The notes: generated by a model from the letters alone, not told the origin. A stretch of DNA of 64,000 bases from Streptomyces sp. WAC05374 (GCF_004353505.1 NZ_SMNQ01000010.1:124001-188000), one strand, 5' to 3'. Positions 8,833 through 18,351 are shown, counted from the first letter of the stretch. Numbers and translations: made by a program.

Positions 8833-9366
8833 CTACTCGGCGAGGACGGCCTCGGCGTCGAGCGTGGCGCCGACCGCCTGGATCACCGAGGCGATCTTGA
8901 ACGCCTCCTGGATCGTGTCGCGGTCCACGCCGGCCTTGCGCAGGACCTGCTCGTGCGAGTCCAGGCACATGCCGCAGCCGTTGATGGCGGAGACGGCGAG
9001 CGACCACAGCTCGAAGTCGACCTTCTCCACGCCCGGGTTGCCGATGACGTTCATCCGCAGACCGGCGCGCATCGTGCCGTACTCCGGGTCGGAGAGCAGG
9101 TGACGCGTGCGGTAGAAGACGTTGTTCATCGCCATGATGGCGGCGGCGGACTTGGCCGCCTGGTACGCCTCGGGCTTGAGGTTGGCCTTGGCCTCCGGCT
9201 CCAGCTCGCGCAGGACCTTGGGCGAGCGCGAGGCGATCGCGCAGGCCAGGACCGTGCCCCAGAGCTGCTGCTGGGGCAGCTCGCTGTTACCGATGACCGA
9301 GCCGAGGTTCAGCTTCAGGTCCTTGGCGTAGTCCGGTATGGCGGACTTCAGCTCGTCGAGGGCCAT
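8833..9366 (-). CDS. ahpD: alkyl hydroperoxidase AhpD
   Basis: 177-residue AhpD. It reduces oxidised AhpC and has weak peroxidase activity of its own, using a CxxC thiol pair: NGCGMCLDSHE places Cys131 and Cys134 with the proton-relay His and Glu nearby. The length matches the mycobacterial family. It begins only three bases after the ahpC stop, so ahpC-ahpD is one operon, and oxyR is divergent across the upstream gap. Cytosolic antioxidant defence. Confidence 0.95.
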   Translation of the reverse strand: MALDELKSAIPDYAKDLKLNLGSVIGNSELPQQQLWGTVLACAIASRSPKVLRELEPEAKANLKPEAYQAAKSAAAIMAMNNVFYRTRHLLSDPEYGTMRAGLRMNVIGNPGVEKVDFELWSLAVSAINGCGMCLDSHEQVLRKAGVDRDTIQEAFKIASVIQAVGATLDAEAVLAE

Positions 9367-9369
9367 GGG

Positions 9370-9924
9370 TCACTCACCGGCCAGCAGCGCGACCGGGTCG
9401 AGGGTGTCCTCGCCCTTGGTCCAGTTGCACGGGCACAGCTCGTCGGTCTGGAGGGCGTCCAGCACCCGCAGGACCTCCTTGGGGTTACGGCCGACGGAGC
9501 CGGCGGTCACCATGGCGAACTGGATCTCGTTGTTCGGGTCGACGATGAAGACGGCGCGCTGCGCGAAGCCGTCCGCACCCTCGACGCCGCAGTCGCGCAT
9601 CAGCTCGTGCTTGGAGTCGGCGAGCATCGGGAAGGGCAGGTCACGCAGGTCGGCGTGGTCCTTGCGCCAGGCGTGGTGCACGAACTCCGAGTCGCCGGAG
9701 ACGCCGAGGATCTGGGCGTCACGGTCGGCGAACTCGTCGTTCAGCTTGCCGAAGGCGGCGATCTCGGTGGGGCAGACGAAGGTGAAGTCCTTCGGCCAGA
9801 AGAACACCACGCGCCACTTGCCCTCGTAGGACTTGTGGTCGATCTGCGCGAACTCCTTGCCGCTCTCCAGCGACACACAGGCGGTCAGGTCGTACGTGGG
9901 GAACTGGTCACCGACAGTGAGCAC
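9370..9924 (-). CDS. ahpC: peroxiredoxin AhpC
   Basis: Typical 2-Cys peroxiredoxin of 184 residues that reduces organic hydroperoxides, H2O2 and peroxynitrite. The peroxidatic site FTFVCPTE (Cys51) and the C-terminal resolving region DELCPCNW (Cys ~164/166) are present; the CPC pattern is the actinobacterial AhpC form that is recycled by AhpD. The GTG start at 9924 has GAAGGAG upstream. It is first in the ahpC-ahpD operon. Confidence 0.95.
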   Translation of the reverse strand: MLTVGDQFPTYDLTACVSLESGKEFAQIDHKSYEGKWRVVFFWPKDFTFVCPTEIAAFGKLNDEFADRDAQILGVSGDSEFVHHAWRKDHADLRDLPFPMLADSKHELMRDCGVEGADGFAQRAVFIVDPNNEIQFAMVTAGSVGRNPKEVLRVLDALQTDELCPCNWTKGEDTLDPVALLAGE

Positions 9925-10055
9925 ACGCTCTCCTTCGAGCTGGGAAGTCCCTTTTGAGGCCTTCCGCGGGGGTTGGACGGAGCCCCAGCATGGCACGGCG
10001 TGCATTGATCAGTGAAATAGCTAGACTGGGTCAGGTTGATCGAAGGTGGTTATCA
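9925..10055. promoter_or_regulatory. ahpC/oxyR divergent promoter region
   Basis: 131 bp between divergent ahpC and oxyR. The AT-richer stretch GATCAGTGAAATAGCTAG (about 10007-10024) and a second ATC..TTATCA block (10039-10055) are likely OxyR contacts, as LysR regulators usually bind the shared intergenic region. The exact operator is not resolved. Confidence 0.5.
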
Positions 10056-11009
10056 GTGGTGTCCGTATATAAGGGTAAGCAGCCCAGTCTGGCCCAGCTC
10101 AGGGCGTTCACGGCGGTGGCCGAGCACCTGCACTTCCGGGACGCGGCCGCCGCGATCGGCATGAGCCAGCCCGCCCTGTCGGGCGCGGTTTCGGCACTCG
10201 AAGAGGCACTCGGTGTCCAGTTGCTGGAGCGTACGACACGCAAGGTGCTCCTCTCACCGGCCGGTGAGCGGCTCGCGGTGCGGGCGCGGGCCGTGCTGGA
10301 CGCGGTGGCCGAGCTGATGGAGGAGGCGGAGGCGGCGCACGCCCCCTTCACCGGCGTGCTGCGGCTCGGCGTGATCCCCACGGTGGCGCCCTACCTGCTC
10401 CCGACCGTCCTGCGACTGGTCCACGAGCGCTACCCGGAGCTCGACCTCCAGGTCCACGAGGAGCAGACGTCGTCGCTGCTGGAGGGGCTGGCCGCCGGAC
10501 GGCTCGACCTGCTGCTGCTCGCCGTCCCGCTGGGCGTGCCGGGCGTCACCGAACTGCCGCTCTTCGACGAGGACTTCGTCCTGGTCACCCCGGAGGACCA
10601 CTGGCTGGGCGGCCGCACCGACATCCCGCGCGACGCGCTGCGCGAACTGCGGCTGCTGCTGCTGGACGAGGGCCACTGCCTGCGCGACCAGGCGCTCGAC
10701 ATCTGCCGCGAGGCGGGACGCGAGGACGGCGCCCCGGTCACCACCACCGCGGCCGGCCTGTCCACGCTGGTCCAGCTCGTCGCGGGCGGCCTCGGGGTGA
10801 CCCTGCTGCCGCGCACCGCCGTCACGGTCGAGACCGGGCGCAACGGCCACCTGGTGACGGGCTGGTTCGCCGACCCGGCGCCCTCGCGGCGCATCGCCCT
10901 GGCCATGCGCACGGGCGCGGCCCGCCAGGCCGAGTTCGAGGAGCTCGCCGACGCCCTGCGCGAGGCGATGACGGCCCTCCCGGTCCGGGTCCTGGGCCCC
11001 GGGGGCTGA
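10056..11009 (+). CDS. oxyR: LysR-type peroxide sensor OxyR
   Basis: 317-residue LysR regulator. An N-terminal winged helix (residues ~8-65; LAQLRAFTAVAEHLHFRDAA and QPALSGAVSALEEALG) precedes an effector domain carrying DEGHCLRDQALDIC, where the two Cys (the CxRDQ..C pattern) form the redox switch of OxyR. It is divergent from ahpC-ahpD, which it is expected to activate on oxidation, as known in S. coelicolor. Tandem GTG codons at 10056 and 10059 are both possible starts; GAAGGTGG lies upstream. Confidence 0.93.
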   Translation: MVSVYKGKQPSLAQLRAFTAVAEHLHFRDAAAAIGMSQPALSGAVSALEEALGVQLLERTTRKVLLSPAGERLAVRARAVLDAVAELMEEAEAAHAPFTGVLRLGVIPTVAPYLLPTVLRLVHERYPELDLQVHEEQTSSLLEGLAAGRLDLLLLAVPLGVPGVTELPLFDEDFVLVTPEDHWLGGRTDIPRDALRELRLLLLDEGHCLRDQALDICREAGREDGAPVTTTAAGLSTLVQLVAGGLGVTLLPRTAVTVETGRNGHLVTGWFADPAPSRRIALAMRTGAARQAEFEELADALREAMTALPVRVLGPGG

Positions 11010-11024
11010 CGTCCGGGGCGGCGC

Positions 11025-13346
11025 TCACTCCGTACGCAGACCGTCCGGGCGCATCAGGCGCCACAGGACCGGCAGGCTCAGGCCCGTCACGGCCAGGACC
11101 AGCGCCGCACCCACCCCGGCGACCGGCCAGAACACCCACCAGTCCTCGACGCCCTTGCCGGTCAGCCGCAGCAGCAGCACGCCGAGCCCCAGCCCGCCCG
11201 CGACCGCCAGGGCCATGCCCAGCACGACCGGTACGGCGGTCTGCCACAGCACCGACCAGGCCAGCGTCGAGCGCCGCGTACCGAAGGCCACCAGTGCCGA
11301 CAACAGCCGCCCGCGGTCCCGCAACTGCTCCACCGTCGACACCAGCAGCGAGACGGCGACCAGCACCATGGTGAGCGTCGCGGCGGCGAACACCCCCCGC
11401 CGGACACTGGTGAACCGCGCGTCCCGCTCCATGTCCTGGACCGTGTCCACCCGCATCAGCGGACTGACCCGGGCGGCCGCCTCACGGGCGTGCTCGGCGG
11501 CGTCCGGCACGGCCGCGTCCAGGCGCACCCAGGCGGTGAGGACGGGATCGTCGAGCGTCTTGGCGTCGATCGCCGAGGGCGTGGCGTACACGCCGAACGA
11601 CGTCCACCCCATCGGGTCGCGGCGGCCCTCCACCGTGCGGGCGCCGGCGGGGATGCGCCACAGCAGCGGCGGCGCGGTCTCGTCGCGCAGGTTGACCAGC
11701 GCGCCGGGCCGGGCCGTCTCGGCCAGGTAGGCGTCGTCCGGGCCGTCACCGCCGTGCGCCCGCGCGATGAACACGTCGCCGTCCGCGCACGAGGGGAGAT
11801 CGCCCAGCTCGCGCAGCGTCGGGCACCCGGCGACCGTGAGGGCGGTGCTGGGGACGAAACCCTCACCCGCCCGGGGCGGTCCCGGCCGCTGCACGGAGGT
11901 GCTGAGCGCCGCGGCCACCCCGGTGACGCCGCGCGCCGCCGACACCTCACGGATCAGCTCGCGGGGCGCGTCCGGGGCGGTGGCGTCCACCCGCAGGGCG
12001 AGCCGGGCGCGTGCCTCGTCCATGTTCGTCGGCCGCATGAAGTCGCTCTGCACGGCCCCGAACAGCATCTGGAGCGCGATCGCCCCGGCCGCGGCCACCA
12101 CGATGCCGCTGACCGCCCTCGCCGCCGTACCGCTGCTCAACTGGAGCCGCCGCACGGCGAGCTGCCACGGCAGCGGACCGCCCCGCAGCCGCCGGACCAG
12201 CGCCTCGGTCAGCCACGGCAGCAGCGCCGCCACACCGGTCAGCGTCAGCAGCGCCCCGGCCGCGACCGGCGCGGCGTCCAGGCTGGTCTCCGCGAAGGTG
12301 ACCGGCCCGGCGGACAGCAGCAGCACCGGCCCGGCCGCGGCCGGCAGCAGCCGCCACCACACCCGGCGCGCCCGGGGCGCCGCCTGCCGGGTCACCCCCA
12401 GCGGCTCGACCGCCACACCGCGCATCGCGACCAGCGTCACCACCACGGCGCACAGCGGCACCAGCACCGCCACCGCGGCGGCCAGGGCGGGGACGGGGGT
12501 CAGGTCGGCCGGGAAGGCGTTGACGTCCCACACCGTCACCCGGCCCGCGAAGCGCCGTGCCAGGGCGAAGAGTCCGGCGCCGGCCAGGAGGCCCAGCAGC
12601 GCACCGGCCAGCGCCTCCCCGGCGGCGATCCGGCGCGTCATGGCGATGTCCGCGCCCACCAGCCGCAGCGCGGCCAGCCTGCGGTCGCGCCGCTCGCCGC
12701 CGAAACGGGCGGCGGTGGCGACGAGGACGAGCACCGGCAGCAGCAGCACCACGCACGCCACCACGATCAGCAGCAGCAGGAAGGCGCTGGAGGGCCGGTC
12801 GGCTCCCACGTTGTGGCCGAAGCGGTCGGCGCGGCCGTCGGCGACCGCGTCGGTCAGCTCCGGGCTGTGGGCGTAGTAGACCAGTTCGGCGGGACCGACC
12901 AGGCCCGCGTCACCGATCCGGCCGGTCACCTCGTACGGCAGACGTTCCGTCAGCAGCGCGCCCTCGGGGGAGGCGAGCAGGCGGCCCAGCGCCGGTGAGA
13001 CCACCATCCCGCCGGGCTCCGGCACCGCGGCCACCCCGGGAGGGGCCGGGGCGTGGGCGCCGTCGGGCCGCAGGAGCGTGCCGCGCACGGGCCGGTCGTG
13101 GAAGAGCGTGGAGGTGGCCGCGTACAGGAAGGAGCGGTCCGAGCGGGGCGCGCCGGACTCGCTGGAGGTGAGGTCACGGCCCTGGTGGCGGAGGTCGCGC
13201 CCCTCCAGGACGCTCGGCACGGACGCGGCGACGAGCAGCAGCACCACCCCGGCGCCCACCCCGAGGGCGGTCAGCAGCGTGCGGGTCCGGCCGGGGCGGC
13301 CGCCGGTGACGGCGAACCGGGCGCCCAGCAGCAGGTCGCGGATCAC
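11025..13346 (-). CDS. ABC transporter permease, FtsX/MacB type
   Basis: 773-residue permease with about ten transmembrane segments in two FtsX-like halves separated by large extracytoplasmic loops. It begins ARFAVTGGRPGRTRTLLTAL, typical for streptomycete FtsX-family exporters, and ends RLMRPDGLRTE. Its GTG start overlaps the ATPase stop (GTGA at 13343-13346), so the two are translationally coupled. It is part of a PadR-ATPase-permease operon. The substrate is unknown; such systems often export antimicrobial peptides or lipophilic drugs. Confidence 0.88.
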   Translation of the reverse strand: MIRDLLLGARFAVTGGRPGRTRTLLTALGVGAGVVLLLVAASVPSVLEGRDLRHQGRDLTSSESGAPRSDRSFLYAATSTLFHDRPVRGTLLRPDGAHAPAPPGVAAVPEPGGMVVSPALGRLLASPEGALLTERLPYEVTGRIGDAGLVGPAELVYYAHSPELTDAVADGRADRFGHNVGADRPSSAFLLLLIVVACVVLLLPVLVLVATAARFGGERRDRRLAALRLVGADIAMTRRIAAGEALAGALLGLLAGAGLFALARRFAGRVTVWDVNAFPADLTPVPALAAAVAVLVPLCAVVVTLVAMRGVAVEPLGVTRQAAPRARRVWWRLLPAAAGPVLLLSAGPVTFAETSLDAAPVAAGALLTLTGVAALLPWLTEALVRRLRGGPLPWQLAVRRLQLSSGTAARAVSGIVVAAAGAIALQMLFGAVQSDFMRPTNMDEARARLALRVDATAPDAPRELIREVSAARGVTGVAAALSTSVQRPGPPRAGEGFVPSTALTVAGCPTLRELGDLPSCADGDVFIARAHGGDGPDDAYLAETARPGALVNLRDETAPPLLWRIPAGARTVEGRRDPMGWTSFGVYATPSAIDAKTLDDPVLTAWVRLDAAVPDAAEHAREAAARVSPLMRVDTVQDMERDARFTSVRRGVFAAATLTMVLVAVSLLVSTVEQLRDRGRLLSALVAFGTRRSTLAWSVLWQTAVPVVLGMALAVAGGLGLGVLLLRLTGKGVEDWWVFWPVAGVGAALVLAVTGLSLPVLWRLMRPDGLRTE

Positions 13347-14020
13347 CGGGCGCCCGTCAGGCCGCGCACCCGGCCGTCCCGTACGACGACCTCCCGGTCC
13401 GAGTAGGCGGCGACGCGGGCCTCGTGGGTGACCAGGACGACCGCGGCGCCGGTGTCCCGGGCGGCGTCGCCGAGCAGCCGCATCACGCGCTCGCCGTTGA
13501 GCGAGTCGAGGGCACCGGTCGGCTCGTCGGCGAAGACCACGCGCGGTGCGGTGACCAGCGCGCGGGCCACGGCGACGCGCTGTGCCTGGCCGCCGGATAT
13601 CTCCCCGGGGCGCCGGCCTGCCGCCCCGTCCGCCTCCAGGCGCTCCAGCCACTCCCGGGCCTTGGCCTCGGCCGGCCGGCGGCGCTCGCCGTTGAGGCGG
13701 AGCGGCAGGGCGACGTTCTCCACGCACGTCAGCTCGGGCACGAGCCGGCCGAACTGGAACACGAACCCGAAGTCGCCCCGGCGCAGCGCGCTGCGCGCGG
13801 CGTCGGACAGGGCGGTCAGCTCGCGGCCGTCGTACATGACGGTCCCGGCGTCCGGCCGGACGATGCCCGCCAGGCAGTGCAGCAGGGTCGACTTGCCGGA
13901 CCCGGAGGGACCCATGACGGCGACGACCTCGCCGGGACGGATGCCGAACTCGGCGTCCACCAGGGCCGGGGTCGGGCCGTACGCCTTGCCGACGCCGCGG
14001 GCCTCCAGGAGTACGGTCAC
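13343..14020 (-). CDS. ABC transporter ATPase, LolD/MacB type
   Basis: 225-residue ATPase. Walker A GPSGSGKST (residues ~38-46), Q-loop FQFGRLVP, signature ISGGQAQRVAVARAL, Walker B VVFADEPTGALDS and switch His in LVTHEA are all intact. The sequence class matches partners of FtsX-family permeases, which follow directly. Both ends are coupled by GTGA overlaps (with padR upstream and the permease downstream). Confidence 0.93.
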   Translation of the reverse strand: MTVLLEARGVGKAYGPTPALVDAEFGIRPGEVVAVMGPSGSGKSTLLHCLAGIVRPDAGTVMYDGRELTALSDAARSALRRGDFGFVFQFGRLVPELTCVENVALPLRLNGERRRPAEAKAREWLERLEADGAAGRRPGEISGGQAQRVAVARALVTAPRVVFADEPTGALDSLNGERVMRLLGDAARDTGAAVVLVTHEARVAAYSDREVVVRDGRVRGLTGAR

Positions 14021-14541
14021 CGCCCGACGGCTTCCGCGAGCTGCCCGAGCCGCGCGGCGGTCAGCTCCAGCCAGCGCAGGTCGGCCTCCAGGTGGAACAG
14101 GGCGTGGTCGCAGATGAGCTGGTCGGCGAGGTCGCCGTCCTGCTTGCGCCGGGTCAGCTCCCGCATCAGCCGCAGGTGCTCGGCGCGCTGCGTGTCGAGC
14201 AGCTCGGCGGCGCTGCGGCCGGTGAGCAGGGCGAGGACCACCTTGGTGTAGAGCGTCGACTGGAGGTACGGCTCGGGCTTCTCGGCGTGCGCCAGCCACC
14301 GTTCGACGTCGGTGACGCCGGCCTCGGTGATCGCGTACCGCTTCCGCTCGGGGCCGCCGCCGGGCTCGATGCCCTCGACCTCGACGAGCCCGTTCTTCAG
14401 CAGCCGGGACATGGTCGCGTAGACCTGCCCGTAGTGCAGCGGACGGTCGTGCCCGAACTTCTCGTCGAAGGCGCGCTTGAGGTCGTAGCCGTGCCGGGGG
14501 CCGGACTCCAGAAGCCCCAGGAGGGCGTGACCGATGGACAT
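14017..14541 (-). CDS. PadR family transcriptional regulator
   Basis: 174-residue PadR protein. An N-terminal winged helix (ALLGLLESGPRHGYDLKRAF and YATMSRLLKNGLVEVE) is followed by a Vir_act_alpha-like C-terminal helical domain for dimerisation. It is first in an operon with an ABC ATPase and permease. An inverted repeat lies 23 bp upstream of its ATG, which fits autorepression and relief by the exported compound; that is inference from the family and context. Confidence 0.9.
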   Translation of the reverse strand: MSIGHALLGLLESGPRHGYDLKRAFDEKFGHDRPLHYGQVYATMSRLLKNGLVEVEGIEPGGGPERKRYAITEAGVTDVERWLAHAEKPEPYLQSTLYTKVVLALLTGRSAAELLDTQRAEHLRLMRELTRRKQDGDLADQLICDHALFHLEADLRWLELTAARLGQLAEAVGR

Positions 14542-14563
14542 GGGGCCGACTGTACAGGGCGCG

Positions 14564-14580
14564 TATACACACGATGTATA
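14564..14580. promoter_or_regulatory. TATACA-N5-TGTATA operator candidate
   Basis: Perfect 6-bp inverted repeat with a five-base spacer, 23-39 bp upstream of the padR ATG in otherwise GC-rich DNA. Its position over the presumed promoter and AT content fit a PadR operator. Confidence 0.55.
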
Positions 14581-14645
14581 GCGGGGACCTGCCCCCCGCC
14601 CCGGGCTCCGGGGGCAGGTCCCTCACTGGCGGGGTGGCGGCGCCC

Positions 14646-14873
14646 TCACTCCGGGGGCGGCGGTGTCTTCGGTGGCCGGCCGCGGCGGGGGAGGGGGCCG
14701 GGGGCCGACGGGAGGCGGCCCGCGTCGGAGAGGGCCTTGCGCAGCAGGAACTCGATCTGCGAGTTCGCGCTGCGCAGCTCGTCCGACGCCCAGCGGGCCA
14801 GCGCCTCGTACACCGCCGGGTCCAGGCGCAGGAGCACCTGCTTGCGCGGGCGGCGTTCCGCGGGCGGTGTCAC
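14646..14873 (-). CDS. small ribbon-helix-helix-like DNA-binding protein
   Basis: 75 residues. The segment KQVLLRLDPAVYEALARWAS then ANSQIEFLLRKAL is the Arc/MetJ ribbon-helix-helix pattern (strand, helix A, helix B), and the tail is Pro/Arg-rich. The GTG start overlaps the SPFH stop (GTGA), so it is co-translated with that gene. It may autoregulate the pair through the palindrome upstream of the SPFH gene. Confidence 0.72.
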   Translation of the reverse strand: MTPPAERRPRKQVLLRLDPAVYEALARWASDELRSANSQIEFLLRKALSDAGRLPSAPGPLPRRGRPPKTPPPPE

Positions 14874-15808
14874 TGGTACAGGGTGCCCGTGTTGAGGACG
14901 GGCTGCGCGGCCCGGTCGCCGCACAGGACCACCATCAGGTTGGAGACCATCGCGGCCTTCCGCTCCGGGTCGAGCTCCACGATGTCCCGCTCCTCCAGCC
15001 GGTCCAGGGCCGCCTCGACCATGCCGACCGCGCCGTCGACGATCTGCCGCCGCGCCGCCACGACCGCGCCTGCCTGCTGGCGCTGGAGCATCGCGGAGGC
15101 GATCTCCGGCGCGTACGCGAGGTGGGTGAAGCGCGACTCGATGATGCGCACGCCCGCCGCCTCCACGCGCGCGTGGAGCTCGGCGGCCAGCTTCTCGGTG
15201 ATCTCCTCGGCGTTGCCGCGCAGCGACAGCCCGTCCTCGTCGTGGGCGTCGTAGGGGTACTCGATCGCGATGTGCCGCACGGCCGCCTCCGTCTGCGTGG
15301 AGACGAACTCCAGGAAGTCGTCGACCTCGAACATCGCCTGCGCGGTGTCCTCGACCTTCCACACGACCACCGCCGCCAGCTCGATCGGGTTGCCGTACGC
15401 GTCGTTGACCTTCAGGACGGCCGTCTCGTGGTTCCGCACCCGGGTGGAGATCTTCGCCCGGGAGGTGAAGGGGTTGACCCACCGCAGGCCGTCGTCGCGG
15501 ATGGTGCCCCGGTACCGCCCGAAGAGCTGCACCACCCGGGCCTCGCCCGGCGCCACCATGTTCAGCCCGCACATCGCGAGGAAGGAGGCGATACCCACCA
15601 CCACCCCGGCCAGGATCAGCGCCACCTTCACGCCCGTGGAGCCGGTGGCGGCGCCCGCCACCACCAGGCAGACACCGGCCGCCAGCCCGGCGAGGCCGAG
15701 CAGCAGCGCCAGGCCGCCGCCGATGCTGTGCGCGGCGAACTCCCGTACGCGCGGCTCCGGCATCTCGGGCAGGTCCTCGGCCAGGGTGCCGCGTTGCGTC
15801 GTCGTCAT
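14870..15808 (-). CDS. SPFH/stomatin-like membrane protein
   Basis: 312 residues. Two N-terminal hydrophobic helices (about 27-50 and 62-84) anchor an SPFH/band-7 domain: MVAPGEARVVQLFGRYRGTI, then LRWVNPFTSR, and the late ALDRLEERDIVELDPERKAAMVSNLMVVL segment. Such proteins form membrane microdomain scaffolds. It is the first gene of a two-gene operon with the RHH regulator, preceded by a perfect palindrome at 15887. Confidence 0.87.
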   Translation of the reverse strand: MTTTQRGTLAEDLPEMPEPRVREFAAHSIGGGLALLLGLAGLAAGVCLVVAGAATGSTGVKVALILAGVVVGIASFLAMCGLNMVAPGEARVVQLFGRYRGTIRDDGLRWVNPFTSRAKISTRVRNHETAVLKVNDAYGNPIELAAVVVWKVEDTAQAMFEVDDFLEFVSTQTEAAVRHIAIEYPYDAHDEDGLSLRGNAEEITEKLAAELHARVEAAGVRIIESRFTHLAYAPEIASAMLQRQQAGAVVAARRQIVDGAVGMVEAALDRLEERDIVELDPERKAAMVSNLMVVLCGDRAAQPVLNTGTLYQ

Positions 15809-15886
15809 GATCGTCCCCGTTTCGTCGTCCGGCGGCCGTGCCGCGGCGGTCCCGCGCTCACTCCGGCGCCCTCCGGTCGGTCTAGC

Positions 15887-15902
15887 AAAGTGATATCACT
15901 TT
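15887..15902. promoter_or_regulatory. 16-bp perfect palindrome AAAGTGATATCACTTT
   Basis: Perfect dyad 79 bp upstream of the SPFH start codon in locally AT-rich sequence. It probably overlaps the promoter of the SPFH-RHH operon. The binding protein is unknown; the operon's own RHH protein is the simplest candidate. Confidence 0.6.
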
Positions 15903-16063
15903 ACCGCGCTTCGCAACCCTCCGCCCCTGTCAGGAGTCGGTTCCCTTGAGACGGGTGCTCATTGTCACGTCCGGAAAAGACCGGATGCGTTGGGCTTTGT
16001 CGGTACCCGTGGTGTTAGTTTGCTGAGCTGATTCGCAGATGAGCAGAGCGGAGCGACGGAGCG

Positions 16064-18337
16064 ATGGGTCGAGCGGGAGCGCGACAGGCGCGGGAACGCG
16101 GGGCGCGCGGGGCGAAGACCGAAGGCGGGGGCATACGCCGCTTCTTCACCTGGAAGAGACTGCTGGGCACCTTCTTCGGGTTCTGCCTGCTCGCCATGGG
16201 CGCGTTCTACGTCGTCTACCTGCTCGTCCCGGTGCCCACCGCCAACATCCAGGCGACGATGCAGAGCAACGTCTACAAGTACAGCAACGGCAAGATCCTC
16301 GCCCGCACCGGTGAGATCAACCGGGAGATCGTCGGCCTGGAGAAGATCCCCGACGACGTGGAGAACGCCTTCGTCGCCGCCGAGAACAAGAGCTTCTACG
16401 AGGACTCCGGCGTCGACTTCATGGGCACCGCCCGCGGCGTGTTCAACACCCTCAGCGGCAAGGGCAAGCAGGGCGGATCGACGATCACCCAGCAGTACGT
16501 CAAGAACTACTACCTGAACCAGGACCAGACGGTCACCCGGAAGCTCAAGGAGCTGGTGATCTCCCTCAAGGTGGACCAGCGGATGGACAAGAAGGACATC
16601 CTCGCCGGCTACATGAACACCAGCTACTACGGCCGCGGCGCGTACGGCATCCAGGCCGCCGCCCAGGCGTACTACGGCGTCGACGCCGAGAAGCTGACCG
16701 TCTCCCAGGGCGCCTACCTCGCCGCCCTCCTCCAGGCCCCCAACCAGTACGACTGGGCCCTCGCGAGCCCCACCGGCCGCGAACTGGCCCGCGAGCGCTG
16801 GAACTACGTCCTCGACAACATGGTCGAGGAGGGCTGGCTGAGCGCGTCCGCGCGGGCCGGGCAGAAGTTCCAGGAGCCGCAGAAGCCCAAGGCCGCGCCC
16901 GGCATGGAGGGCCAGACCGGCTACCTCGTCGCGGCCGCCAAGCAGGAGATGGTCAGCCAGGGCATCAGCGAGGAGACCATCGACGCCGGCGGCTGGACCA
17001 TCACCCTCAACATCGACGAGAAGAAGCAGAAGCGGCTCGTCAAGGCCGTCGACGAGAAGCTGGAGGACCACCTCGACCGCAAGGGCAGCGAGGTCGACTC
17101 CACCGTCCAGGCCGGCGCCACCTCCGTCGACCCCAGGACGGGGCACGTCGTGGCGCTGTACGGCGGTGTCGGCGCCACCGAGCACTGGATGTCCAACGCC
17201 ACCCGCCGCGACTACCAGCCCGCCTCCACCTTCAAGCCCCTGGTCTTCGCCTCCGCCCTGGAGAACGGCTCCAGGACCCAGGACGGCAACGAGATCGGCC
17301 TCGGCACGATCTACGACGGCGACAGCCGCACCCCCGTCAAGGGCAGCGACACCCCCTTCGCCCCGCAGAACGAGGACGACCGCAGCTACGGCCCCGTCAC
17401 CGTGCAGAAGGCGATGAACAAGTCGATCAACTCCGTGTTCGCGCAGATGATCGTGGACGCCGGGCCGGACAAGGTGAAGGAGACCGCGCTCGCCCTCGGC
17501 ATGAAGGACGGCGAGGGGTTCGTCGAGCAGCCCGCCATGTCCCTGGGCACGATGGGCGCCTCCACGTGGGACATGGCCGGGGTGTACGCCACCCTCGACA
17601 ACCACGGCAAGAAGGTCACCCCGACCATCGTGAAGTCCGCCGAGCACAAGGACCGCACCTTCGAGCGCACCGAAGCCCCCATCGGTGACCGGGTCGTCAG
17701 CCGCGAGACCGCCGACACCGTCACCGCCGCCCTGACCGGCGTCGTCAAGAACGGCTCCGGCTTCGAGGCGAACACCTCCGCCTACCAGGCGGCCGGCAAG
17801 ACGGGCACCTCGGAGAACAACAAGTCGGCCTGGTTCGCCGGGTACACGCCCGAACTGGCCACCGTCGTCGCCCTCTTCGGCGAGGACGCCGACAAGGGCC
17901 GCCAGGTCACGCTCACCGGCACCGCCAACTCCGGCCGCGCCAACGGCGGTGGCTTCCCCGCCCGCATCTGGGCCGACTACACGCTGGGCGCCCTCGGCGG
18001 CGGCTCCGACGCCCGCTTCGACCTGGACCTCGCCGAGACGGCCCCGCCCGAGACGGACACCACGCCGACGCCCACGGAGGAGCCGACCGAGACCGAGTCG
18101 CCCACGGAGGAGCCGACCGAGACCGAGTCGCCCACCGAGGACCCGGACCCGACGCGCACGCCCACCGCCCCCACGCGGACGCCGACGATCCCGACGCCCA
18201 CCGACACCCCGACGGACGACCCCACCGAGGGTGACATCGCCGGGTCGACCGGCGGCGGCGACGGCGGCGACCCGACCGGCGACCCGGGCGGTGACACCGG
18301 CGGCGACACCGGCGACCTGAAGCCGCCGCAGCCGTAA
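16064..18337 (+). CDS. class A penicillin-binding protein (GT51 + transpeptidase)
   Basis: 757-residue bifunctional peptidoglycan synthase. A cytosolic basic N-terminus and a transmembrane helix (residues ~32-55) are followed by a GT51 glycosyltransferase (AAENKSFYEDSGVDF with catalytic Glu; GGSTITQQYVKN). The transpeptidase domain has ASTFKPL (active Ser ~388), KSIN (SxN motif) and KTGTS (~579). The C-terminal ~100 residues are a Thr/Pro/Glu/Asp- then Gly-rich disordered tail, including a near-perfect ten-residue repeat of EEPTETESPT. There is one PBP gene here with no division partner nearby. Confidence 0.94.
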   Translation: MGRAGARQARERGARGAKTEGGGIRRFFTWKRLLGTFFGFCLLAMGAFYVVYLLVPVPTANIQATMQSNVYKYSNGKILARTGEINREIVGLEKIPDDVENAFVAAENKSFYEDSGVDFMGTARGVFNTLSGKGKQGGSTITQQYVKNYYLNQDQTVTRKLKELVISLKVDQRMDKKDILAGYMNTSYYGRGAYGIQAAAQAYYGVDAEKLTVSQGAYLAALLQAPNQYDWALASPTGRELARERWNYVLDNMVEEGWLSASARAGQKFQEPQKPKAAPGMEGQTGYLVAAAKQEMVSQGISEETIDAGGWTITLNIDEKKQKRLVKAVDEKLEDHLDRKGSEVDSTVQAGATSVDPRTGHVVALYGGVGATEHWMSNATRRDYQPASTFKPLVFASALENGSRTQDGNEIGLGTIYDGDSRTPVKGSDTPFAPQNEDDRSYGPVTVQKAMNKSINSVFAQMIVDAGPDKVKETALALGMKDGEGFVEQPAMSLGTMGASTWDMAGVYATLDNHGKKVTPTIVKSAEHKDRTFERTEAPIGDRVVSRETADTVTAALTGVVKNGSGFEANTSAYQAAGKTGTSENNKSAWFAGYTPELATVVALFGEDADKGRQVTLTGTANSGRANGGGFPARIWADYTLGALGGGSDARFDLDLAETAPPETDTTPTPTEEPTETESPTEEPTETESPTEDPDPTRTPTAPTRTPTIPTPTDTPTDDPTEGDIAGSTGGGDGGDPTGDPGGDTGGDTGDLKPPQP

Positions 18338-18351
18338 CACGGGACGACACG

